Below, in pieces: positions 1 through 5,134 of a stretch of 5,213 nt of DNA. A program made the translations under genes and the position numbers. This DNA comes from Deltaproteobacteria bacterium. Lineage in GTDB: Bacteria > Myxococcota > Polyangia > Polyangiales > B10-G4. The notes below the pieces were generated by a model. That model ran no database searches. It had not been told where the DNA came from and saw only the letters and a program-made list of their open reading frames with translations. Every line of letters begins with the position of its first letter. Within the stretch, counting starts at the first letter, position 1. The stretch lies in NCBI GenBank assembly GCA_019312705.1, contig JAFDCW010000396.1, positions 1 through 5,213 of the forward strand, in the 5' to 3' direction.

Positions 1-243
1 GAGGGCGCTCGTCCCGCTGTGGGTCAAAAGAGCATGCTTCGCCCAGACTCGAGCCGCGAACTCACGTTCGAAAGCCAACGCGGCGGGGGCATTGCTGCCG
101 GACATCACGCCGCGGTCCAGGACTTCGGCTACGGCGGCGCGCTCCTCGTCTTCGACGATGGGCCACATCGCGTGCGTCACGTCGGACAAGGCCTTCGCCC
201 CGCCGTCGATCGCCAGCTTCTGTGCCAGCTCTTGCTCCGCCAT
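1..243 (-). CDS. DegT/DnrJ/EryC1/StrS-type PLP aminotransferase, N-terminal part (runs off the window)
   Basis: This reading frame starts at ATG 243-241 and stays open to the window edge, giving 81 residues. Full-length family members are usually about 360-420 residues, so only about a fifth is visible. Family hallmarks are a Trp-Pro pair (residues 27-28) before an acidic helix, a 'G-V-M-S-G' turn near residues 45-49, an 'FEREFA' segment at 58-63, and 'HSGTSAL' at 75-81, the SGT-A stretch that helps hold the PLP phosphate. The catalytic lysine lies beyond the edge. Known members transaminate keto-sugars or keto-cyclitols, usually with glutamate or glutamine as amino donor, in the cytoplasm. 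The start is supported by a strong purine-rich ribosome binding site. The gene follows inositol-phosphate synthase on the same strand after 106 bases, so a keto-inositol substrate is attractive but inferred. A nucleotide-sugar aminotransferase is the main alternative. Confidence 0.85.
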   Translation of the reverse strand, partial: MAEQELAQKLAIDGGAKALSDVTHAMWPIVEDEERAAVAEVLDRGVMSGSNAPAALAFEREFAARVWAKHALLTHSGTSAL

Positions 244-246
244 GAT

Positions 247-255
247 CTCCCTCCC
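247..255 (-). promoter_or_regulatory. Ribosome binding site of the aminotransferase gene
   Basis: Read on the minus strand, GGGAGGGAG lies 3 bases before ATG 243, inside a longer purine run AGAAGGGAGGGAG. It is the clearest Shine-Dalgarno site in the window and fixes the start of the aminotransferase. Confidence 0.7.
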
Positions 256-267
256 TTCTCGCCGTTT

Positions 268-282
268 GCCAAGTGTCTTGGC
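268..282 (-). repeat. Short intercistronic inverted repeat before the aminotransferase
   Basis: GCCAAG-N3-CTTGGC is a perfect 6-base inverted repeat with a 3-base loop, lying 24 bases upstream of the aminotransferase ATG and clear of its ribosome binding site. It sits in the 106-base gap after the inositol-phosphate synthase gene. It could be an mRNA hairpin that stabilises or partly ends the upstream message, or a small operator. No T-run follows it, so it is not a canonical terminator. A weaker repeat, TGACG-N6-CGTCA, is at 318-333 in the same gap. Confidence 0.35.
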
Positions 283-349
283 CAGATACGAATACGGCGC
301 CACCGCCCTGTGAGCGATGACGCCGATTCGTCAGAGCGAACTACGTCGC

Positions 350-1552
350 TCAGTTACCGGCGTCGACCCAGTCGTGCAGGATCTTCTCCTGAACGAAGAG
401 GTCGTGCTCGGGCTTGCCGTCCCGGGTGTAGGGCGACTTGAAGAACATGCCGAGCTGATGCTGGGGGCCCTTCTCACCGCGGGTCTTGGCCAGGTCCACC
501 AGGCGGGCGAGGTCCATGACGAGGGGAGCTGCGAGGGCCGAGTCCTGGCAGAGGAAGTTGATCTTCATCTGCATGGGGATGTCCGCGAAGCCGATGAGGT
601 CGATGTTGTCCCAAGCCTCCTTCGCGTCGCCGCGGGGCTTGTAGTAGTGGATGTGAACCTGATGGTTCTCGACCTGGTAGCCGAGGATCGAGTCGAGCAC
701 GGACTGCTTCGACATGACCTTCGTCTTGTTGGAGTCGGGGGAGTCGAGGACCAGGCCGTCGCTGTTGCCGAGGAAGTTGGTGGAGTACCAACCTTCGACG
801 TGCAGGCGGCGGGCGCGGAACATCGACGCCATGGCGGTCTTCACGAGGGTCTGGCCGGTCTTGCCGTCCATGCCCGCGTAGGGGTTGTTGTTCTTGTCCG
901 CGTGCTCGATGAGCGCGGGGATGTTGGACAGGCTCGGGGCGAAGTTGACGTGGGGCACGCCGAGCTCGTTCGCCGCGTAGAAGTAGCGCATCGTCGGCGA
1001 GACGCAGCCGTCGTTGCGATCGATGGCTTCCTCGAACTTGGCGAGGGTGTCATAGGCCTGGACGTGCTCGAGCCACTTCTCGGTCGACGAGAGGTTGATC
1101 ATGACCACGCGGTCGAGGCTGTTCTCCGACTTGAAGACCTCGATGTGCTTCTTGACGACCGCGATCTGCTCGCGGTGGCTGCCCAACGTGACATGCGCTC
1201 CGTCGAGGTTCTTGGCGTACTCCTGGTCGAAGATAGCGGGCCAGGCCGTGATGGACGCCAGCTCGTTCTTCACGGTTTCGACCTGGTCGGTACGGAAAAC
1301 TCCGTGGCGGTCGACCGCGTCATGCACGTTGTTGGCGTGGATGTCCCACCCGCCGTAAACGATGTTTTCGAGGGTCGGGAAATCCACCTTTTCGTGGAGC
1401 CCGTCCTTGCCGCCATCGCTGGCCTTTTCGGTGAGCATGCCGCGGCGAGCGACGACGCCCTTCACCATCAACTTGGTGGCCGCGATAAGCGTCGAAGAGA
1501 CGGCGCCGTTGACCCCAACGATTACCACTCCGAGACGATCTGTATTGCTCAT
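350..1552 (-). CDS. ino1: myo-inositol-1-phosphate synthase
   Basis: The 400-residue cytoplasmic enzyme should convert glucose 6-phosphate to myo-inositol 1-phosphate (the 1L-1/1D-3 isomer) using bound NAD by internal oxidation, aldol cyclisation and reduction. An N-terminal Rossmann segment with the Gly-rich turn 'GVNGAVSS' is at residues 13-20. Conserved segments follow: 'INLSSTE' (152-158), 'DGKTGQTLVKT' (229-239), 'GNSDG' (262-266), 'SKQSVLDSILGY' (281-292), 'KPRGDAKEAWD' (305-315) and 'LAAPLVMDLARL' (340-351). The lysine-rich blocks at 231-238, 282 and 305-311 are where the family's catalytic lysines cluster. From memory, the tail ('LGMFFKSP') resembles the shorter bacterial forms of the Bacteroides type rather than the roughly 530-residue eukaryotic enzyme. 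I chose ATG 1552 because the frame upstream opens only with a TTG at 1579 and AGAAAGG lies 10 bases before this ATG. The gene follows the GH3 gene by 37 bases, so the two are probably co-transcribed. The product could feed phosphatidylinositol or a cyclitol metabolite. Confidence 0.95.
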   Translation of the reverse strand: MSNTDRLGVVIVGVNGAVSSTLIAATKLMVKGVVARRGMLTEKASDGGKDGLHEKVDFPTLENIVYGGWDIHANNVHDAVDRHGVFRTDQVETVKNELASITAWPAIFDQEYAKNLDGAHVTLGSHREQIAVVKKHIEVFKSENSLDRVVMINLSSTEKWLEHVQAYDTLAKFEEAIDRNDGCVSPTMRYFYAANELGVPHVNFAPSLSNIPALIEHADKNNNPYAGMDGKTGQTLVKTAMASMFRARRLHVEGWYSTNFLGNSDGLVLDSPDSNKTKVMSKQSVLDSILGYQVENHQVHIHYYKPRGDAKEAWDNIDLIGFADIPMQMKINFLCQDSALAAPLVMDLARLVDLAKTRGEKGPQHQLGMFFKSPYTRDGKPEHDLFVQEKILHDWVDAGN

Positions 1553-1562
1553 GTTCACTGAA

Positions 1563-1569
1563 CCTTTCT
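1563..1569 (-). promoter_or_regulatory. Ribosome binding site deciding the inositol-phosphate synthase start
   Basis: AGAAAGG on the minus strand is 10 bases upstream of ATG 1552. It falls inside the nine-residue extension that a TTG start at 1579 would add, so it argues for the internal ATG. Confidence 0.5.
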
Positions 1570-1589
1570 CTCGTTCCAAGCCCCGACCC

Positions 1590-3158
1590 TCAAGCGGCGT
1601 ATCCGCGCAAAATCTGCTTGCGTCGGTCGTCGAGGATGCGGGGAAACTTCGTCTGCACGCTGCCTGAGCCAGCTTCTTCCATGAAGCGCTTCACCGAGCC
1701 AGTCGGCAGCATGACCAGCTCGGGGGCGAGGATCGCCGTGTCGTTCTGCCGATGCTCCCGGTAGACCCGGTTTTCCTGGCAGAGACCATCGTCAAAGGCG
1801 TCGATGAACGCCTCGGGGCTCGCGGGGCGGCGGTCGCCGCTGAACTCTGCGAAGACCACGTAGCGGCTCTTGGAGTCGCCATCGATGCCGATGTCGGCTC
1901 CGACGCCGTAGTCGATGACCGTGGACGGGGCCACGTTGAGGGCCGCGTCGAAGGCGTTCTGGACCTCGACGTGGGTCGTGAGCTCTTGGGTGGTGGACAA
2001 GCACCCCTGCAGACGCCCGGCGAACTCCACAGCGTGGGGCGCCGTCGAAGTGAACCGAACCAGGTCACCGAGCTCGTAGCTGTACATGCCCGAGGCGTTG
2101 GTGATGAGGATGACGTAGTTCTGGCCGGTCTCGACTTCCCACAGGGGCACGCGCCGGGCGTTCGGCTGGCCGTGTTGCTCGATGGGGACGAACTCGAAGA
2201 AGACGCCCCGATGGGGGATCATCATCATGCCCTCGAGGCCTGCCTCGAACGCCGTCGAGGCGTACACGCCGCCCTCGGTGGCGTTGTAGGTATCGATGAG
2301 CTGCACGTCGTGCCCCATGCGCTCGCGAATCACGGGCATGTAGGGGGCCGCAGCGACGCCGCCGCCGAAGAAGACGTTCAGGTTGGGCCAGAGGTCGGAC
2401 ACCGACTCGGCGGTGTGTCCGCGACGGCGGGCCGCGGCGAGCAGCTTGTCGAAGAGCAGAGAGAACCAGCACGTCGTGCCGGTCACCATGCGGATGTCGT
2501 AGTCGAGGTAACGGTCCGCGATGCGGTCGAGCTTCGCGTCGTAGTCCGTCATGCACATCGTCGGGCGGTCCGGCAGGTAGACCGCCTTGGTCGTCGCCGG
2601 CAGGTTCGCCGCCATCAGCGCGGGATTGCAGGTGACCTTGATCGGCCCCTCCTGGCGCATGGTCAGCGGCGGAACGAGGTTCATCACGAAGCCGTCGGTG
2701 AAATCACGGACGTCGTTCTTGACCAGGTAGCGCGATAGCGCATCGCCGCCATTGCCGCGCTGGTAGTCGACCTGCCGGTCGGTAATGGGCAGGTACTTCA
2801 CCTTGTGCTGGTTGGTGCTGCCGGAGGAGTTGCCGAAGTGCTCGACGAACTCGGGCACGACGATGTTTCGCTCGCCCCGACGCATGCGGTCGAAGCATGT
2901 AGAGAAGGAGTCGTAGTCCCCAACCGGCACCCGCCTCCGGTAGTCGTCGTAGCCGCGGATCTCCCGAAAGCCGTGGGCCCGGCCGAACTCGGTGTCTCGA
3001 GCGTGACGAACGAGGGCCAGGAGCTGCTCGGTCTGGGCGCGCTCGACGTTGGCGAGGGCCTTGTCCCAGGCCTTCACCCGCAAATGGGCGGCGGCATAGA
3101 GTCCCATACCAGCCACTTTCGGCATCCCGCTCTGGGTGAGGGGGCCGTGGCCAGGCAT
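1590..3158 (-). CDS. GH3 auxin-responsive-promoter family protein; predicted acyl-acid amido synthetase
   Basis: GH3 enzymes belong to the adenylate-forming (ANL) superfamily. They activate a carboxylic acid with ATP and pass the acyl group to an amine, usually an amino acid, giving an amide; plant members conjugate auxin or jasmonate. With 522 residues, this protein has near-normal length for bacterial members. It shows the nucleotide-binding 'SSGSTN' (111-116) with a following 'KYLP', the middle motif 'YNATEGG' (291-297), 'SYELGDLVRF' (360-369) and a C-terminal 'VQTKFPRIL' (501-509) carrying a conserved-type lysine. No signal peptide or membrane segment is evident, so it should be cytoplasmic. 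Several motif residues differ from the plant consensus (SSGTT, YxSSE, YRxGD). The start is uncertain: the frame opens at ATG 3278 (562 residues), but that extension is Arg/Pro-rich and unlike the family. ATG 3158, the second of a tandem ATGATG, has GAGAAG 5 bases upstream. The acid and amine are unknown. It leads a likely operon with inositol-phosphate synthase. Confidence 0.9.
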   Translation of the reverse strand: MPGHGPLTQSGMPKVAGMGLYAAAHLRVKAWDKALANVERAQTEQLLALVRHARDTEFGRAHGFREIRGYDDYRRRVPVGDYDSFSTCFDRMRRGERNIVVPEFVEHFGNSSGSTNQHKVKYLPITDRQVDYQRGNGGDALSRYLVKNDVRDFTDGFVMNLVPPLTMRQEGPIKVTCNPALMAANLPATTKAVYLPDRPTMCMTDYDAKLDRIADRYLDYDIRMVTGTTCWFSLLFDKLLAAARRRGHTAESVSDLWPNLNVFFGGGVAAAPYMPVIRERMGHDVQLIDTYNATEGGVYASTAFEAGLEGMMMIPHRGVFFEFVPIEQHGQPNARRVPLWEVETGQNYVILITNASGMYSYELGDLVRFTSTAPHAVEFAGRLQGCLSTTQELTTHVEVQNAFDAALNVAPSTVIDYGVGADIGIDGDSKSRYVVFAEFSGDRRPASPEAFIDAFDDGLCQENRVYREHRQNDTAILAPELVMLPTGSVKRFMEEAGSGSVQTKFPRILDDRRKQILRGYAA

Positions 3159-3163
3159 CATGA

Positions 3164-3169
3164 CTTCTC
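3164..3169 (-). promoter_or_regulatory. Ribosome binding site supporting the internal GH3 start
   Basis: GAGAAG on the minus strand lies 5 bases before ATG 3158 and 2 bases before ATG 3161. The alternative far-upstream ATG at 3278 has no comparable site, so this favours the 522-residue product. Confidence 0.45.
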
Positions 3170-3207
3170 GGGGCGCAAACACAGCTTCAAATTCTCTTCG
3201 CGGCACC

Positions 3208-3235
3208 GGTATACGCCCGAAAATTGCTCGCGCAA
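3208..3235 (-). promoter_or_regulatory. Candidate sigma70-like promoter for the GH3-led operon
   Basis: Reading the minus strand, TTGCGC (3235-3230) is followed after 16 bases by TATACC (3213-3208). Both are partial matches (3 of 6 and 4 of 6) to the -35 and -10 consensus. Transcription would begin near 3201, giving a leader of about 42 bases before ATG 3158 and excluding the upstream ATG at 3278. High-GC organisms often have poor consensus matches, so this is only a candidate. Confidence 0.3.
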
Positions 3236-3265
3236 GCAGCCGGCCGGGTCGCGACGGGGGCCGAC

Positions 3266-3277
3266 TGAGATCTCTCA
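3266..3277. repeat. Small palindrome TGAGA-TC-TCTCA
   Basis: TGAGATCTCTCA is an inverted repeat with 5-base arms and 2-base centre, and it contains the perfect palindrome GAGATCTC. It directly abuts the TGCGAA-N6-TTCGCA element that starts at 3278. It may extend that site or be chance. Confidence 0.3.
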
Positions 3278-3295
3278 TGCGAAGGGATTTTCGCA
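3278..3295. promoter_or_regulatory. Operator-like inverted repeat, copy 1 (TGCGAA-N6-TTCGCA)
   Basis: TGCGAAGGGATTTTCGCA has perfect 6-base arms around a 6-base centre, the size expected for a dimeric helix-turn-helix regulator. Its arms and total length are identical to the element at 3467-3484. It lies about 120 bases upstream of the preferred GH3 start, roughly 80 bases upstream of the candidate transcription start. The regulator is not encoded in the window. Confidence 0.55.
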
Positions 3296-3334
3296 GTGGG
3301 CGTGGTCATGGCGGACACAGGTAGGACCCCTGCA

Positions 3335-3352
3335 GCGCCCGTACCAGGGCGC
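3335..3352. repeat. Inverted repeat GCGCCC-N6-GGGCGC
   Basis: Perfect 6-base arms flank the 6-base centre GTACCA in the middle of the divergent intergenic region. The 6-6-6 geometry equals that of the two TGCGAA elements but the arm sequence differs. It could be a binding site or a hairpin; GC-rich sequence makes chance occurrence more likely. Confidence 0.3.
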
Positions 3353-3365
3353 CTCGGAGCAAAAG

Positions 3366-3405
3366 TCGGCCGATTGGCCGGAAAAAGACCGGCCAGGTGG
3401 CCGGT
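3366..3405. repeat. Cluster of alternating GGCC half-sites in the divergent intergenic region
   Basis: In order, the stretch holds the palindrome TCGGCCGA (3366-3373), then TGGCCGG (3375-3381), a 7-base A-rich spacer AAAAAGA, CCGGCCA (3389-3395), two bases, and TGGCCGG (3398-3404). The central CCGGCCA pairs perfectly with either neighbour. One hairpin has a 7-base stem and 7-base loop; the other is ACCGGCCA-GG-TGGCCGGT with 8-base arms. Mutually exclusive pairing is possible if transcribed, but no clear promoter reads through it. Repeated regulator half-sites are the simpler reading. Confidence 0.5.
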
Positions 3406-3454
3406 ACGCAGTGTGCCAAATCCGCCCACCTGAGGCGCCTGGTTCACGATGCAC

Positions 3455-3466
3455 CCCCGGGGCCCC
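3455..3466. repeat. Overlapping GC palindromes CCCCGGGG / GGGGCCCC
   Basis: CCCCGGGG (3455-3462) overlaps GGGGCCCC (3459-3466), immediately before the 18-base palindrome at 3467. A further palindrome, AGGCGCCT, lies at 3433-3440. All are low-complexity GC and may reflect base composition. Confidence 0.25.
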
Positions 3467-3484
3467 TGCGAAGCGCGCTTCGCA
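3467..3484. promoter_or_regulatory. Operator-like perfect 18-base palindrome, copy 2 (TGCGAA-N6-TTCGCA)
   Basis: TGCGAAGCGCGCTTCGCA reads the same on both strands over all 18 bases. It is the fully symmetric version of the element at 3278-3295. It lies 54 bases before the aldehyde dehydrogenase ATG at 3539 and just upstream of a candidate -35 box. That position suits an activator, or a repressor acting through looping to copy 1. A cruciform or mRNA hairpin role is less likely because no T-run follows. Confidence 0.6.
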
Positions 3485-3500
3485 CCTCGAATTCGCCTAG

Positions 3501-3529
3501 TTGCCTGGGGTGGATCGCGGGACTACACA
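3501..3529 (+). promoter_or_regulatory. Candidate promoter for the aldehyde dehydrogenase
   Basis: TTGCCT (3501-3506; 4 of 6 to the -35 consensus) is followed after 17 bases by TACACA (3524-3529; 3 of 6 to -10). Transcription would begin near 3536, almost on ATG 3539. That would make the message nearly leaderless, or point to the downstream ATG 3593 as the start. The match is weak. Confidence 0.25.
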
Positions 3530-3538
3530 TCTGCCGCC

Positions 3539-5134
3539 ATGCAGACCGCGTTGACGAACCCCAAAGCCGGGGCCGAAGCGGGGAGCCCCGAAATGCTGAC
3601 CGGTGTTTCTCCGGTCGACGGCCGCCCCCTACCCCCCGTATCCATCTCGACCGTCGAGGACATCCAGAAGGCTGTCGCCGGCGCCCGGGAGGCCCAGCCG
3701 GGCTGGGCCGCCCTCGGAGTCGCCGGCCGAACCGCGGCGCTCCATCGCGCGGCCAAGCGCATGCTCATCGACCGCGACACGATCCTGGCGATCCTCACCC
3801 AGGAGATCGGCAAGTTCGAAGTCGACGGCCTGTTCAGCGAAGCCCTCGGCCCCCTCGACGTCGTCAACCAGTGGGCGAAGCTCATCAAGAAGGGCACGGC
3901 GGAGAAGAAGGTCTTCCTCAACCCCGTGGGCTTCCCCGGCAAGAAGGCGAGTCACCAGCTCGTCCCGCGCGGTGTCATCGGCTGCATCACGCCGTGGAAC
4001 TATCCCATCGCGACCTTTTTCCGCCCGGTCATCCCGGCGCTGCTCACGGGCAACGCGGTGGTCATCAAGCCGAGCGAGTTCGCGCCCCGGGCGGCGGACT
4101 GGTTTGCAACGCACCTCGCGACCGAACTCCCCGACGGCATCGTCAACGTGGTCTACGGGCGCGGCGCGGCCGGCGCGGCCCTCATCGACGCGGGCATCGA
4201 CGCGTGCACCTTCACCGGCTCGGTCGCGACCGGCAAGAAGGTCGCCGTCGCCTGCGCGCAGCGCCTCATCCCGGTGAGCGTGGAGCTCGGCGGCAAGGAC
4301 CCCGCCATCGTCCTCGAAGATACCGACCTCACCCGGACCGCGGCCGGCCTCGGGCACTGGGCGTTACAAAACGCCGGGCAATCCTGCGGCGCCGTCGAGG
4401 TCGCCCTCGTCCAGGAGAACATCGCCGACCAGCTCGTCGCGCGCCTGCGCAGCGGCTTCTCCCGGCTGCACGTCGGCTCCGGCCGCTTCGCCGAAACCGA
4501 TGTATCGCCCCTCGCCACCGAGGCCCAGCTCGAGCTCGTCGAGCGCCATGTAAAGGACGCCATTGAAAAGGGCGCCAAGCTGGTGACCGGCGGCGAACGA
4601 ACGGGCGAAGGGTTCGGCTACCAGCCGACGCTCCTCGACAACTGCACGGACGAGATGCTGGTCACGACCGAAGAGACTTTCGGCCCCGTCCTGCCCATCG
4701 TGCGCATCGGCGGGGTCGAAGACGCCATCCGCTTCGTCAACGATTCGAAGTACGGGCTCACCGCCTCGATCTGGACCAAGGACCTCGCCCGAGCCCGGCG
4801 CATCGCCGACCGCCTCGACGTCGGCACGGTCAGCATCAACAACCACTCGGTGACCGGCGCGATGACCGCCCTGCCCTGGAGCGGCACACGGGACACGGGC
4901 CCGGGCATCGCCAACTCGACTCACTCTCTCAGCCTCTTCTGTCGCCCCAAGTCCCTCTTGGTCGACAGCAACACAGGCCCCGACCCCTTCTGGCTGCCCT
5001 TCGACCGGTCCCTCTACGACCTCGGCGACCTGCTCGCCGACGCCATGGTAGGCCGCATCAGCCAAGCCTTCCGCATCCCACTGCTCGCCCTGGGGCGAGC
5101 CAAGACCATCAAGCGCTTTTGGAGTCAGCACTGA
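3539..5134 (+). CDS. Aldehyde dehydrogenase family protein with C-terminal extension
   Basis: The 531-residue protein is a complete member of the NAD(P)-dependent aldehyde dehydrogenase superfamily, which oxidises aldehydes to carboxylic acids. Visible features are 'TPWNYP' with the oxyanion asparagine N154, 'VVIKPSE' with the cofactor-contacting lysine K177, the Gly-rich 'FTGSVATGK' (225-233), 'VELGGKDP' with general base E249, 'NAGQSCGA' with catalytic C283, and 'EETFGPV' (378-384) with cofactor-binding E379. All key residues are intact. After the usual 'PWSGTRDTGPG' region (446-456) there is a tail of about 50 residues, including 'PDPFWLPFD' and an amphipathic basic end, longer than classic soluble forms. 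The start is uncertain. ATG 3539 has no good ribosome binding site, whereas ATG 3593 (513 residues) has GGGAG 7 bases upstream. An in-frame ATG at 3449 would read through the palindrome and is unlikely. Substrate unknown; it diverges from the GH3 operon. Confidence 0.93.
   Translation: MQTALTNPKAGAEAGSPEMLTGVSPVDGRPLPPVSISTVEDIQKAVAGAREAQPGWAALGVAGRTAALHRAAKRMLIDRDTILAILTQEIGKFEVDGLFSEALGPLDVVNQWAKLIKKGTAEKKVFLNPVGFPGKKASHQLVPRGVIGCITPWNYPIATFFRPVIPALLTGNAVVIKPSEFAPRAADWFATHLATELPDGIVNVVYGRGAAGAALIDAGIDACTFTGSVATGKKVAVACAQRLIPVSVELGGKDPAIVLEDTDLTRTAAGLGHWALQNAGQSCGAVEVALVQENIADQLVARLRSGFSRLHVGSGRFAETDVSPLATEAQLELVERHVKDAIEKGAKLVTGGERTGEGFGYQPTLLDNCTDEMLVTTEETFGPVLPIVRIGGVEDAIRFVNDSKYGLTASIWTKDLARARRIADRLDVGTVSINNHSVTGAMTALPWSGTRDTGPGIANSTHSLSLFCRPKSLLVDSNTGPDPFWLPFDRSLYDLGDLLADAMVGRISQAFRIPLLALGRAKTIKRFWSQH
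3581..3585 (+). promoter_or_regulatory. Possible ribosome binding site for an internal aldehyde dehydrogenase start
   Basis: GGGAG lies 7 bases before the in-frame ATG at 3593. It is better placed than anything before ATG 3539. A start here removes 18 residues rich in Ala, Gly and Pro, before the conserved domain begins, so either start gives a functional enzyme. Confidence 0.3.

Noticed and set aside
19..441. A 140-residue plus-strand frame at the left edge
   Set aside because: It is opposite the aminotransferase N-terminus, which carries the family motifs and a strong ribosome binding site.
317..1561. A 414-residue plus-strand frame lying opposite inositol-phosphate synthase
   Set aside because: It mirrors the real gene almost end to end. 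It is Val/Leu/Asp/Arg-rich with no family motif, typical of the antisense frame of a GC-rich gene.
1752..2738. A 328-residue plus-strand frame inside the GH3 gene
   Set aside because: It is antisense to GH3 coding sequence carrying clear conserved motifs. Its own product is a low-complexity Val/Arg/His/Asp-rich sequence without a recognisable domain.
3366..3405. The GGCC repeats as a CRISPR array or transposon end
   Set aside because: The units are only 7-8 bases, alternate in orientation, have no uniform spacers, and no transposase or target duplication is visible.
3187..3447. An 86-residue minus-strand frame in the intergenic region as a small gene
   Set aside because: It has Ala/Pro/Thr-rich composition and no ribosome binding site, and it runs through the GGCC cluster and the first operator-like repeat.
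3467..3484. The 18-base palindrome as an intrinsic terminator
   Set aside because: No T-run follows on either strand, and it lies between divergent genes where no transcript should end.
3397..4566. A 389-residue plus-strand frame overlapping the aldehyde dehydrogenase
   Set aside because: It is a shifted frame of the real gene, made mostly of Arg, Pro, Gly and His, with no domain.
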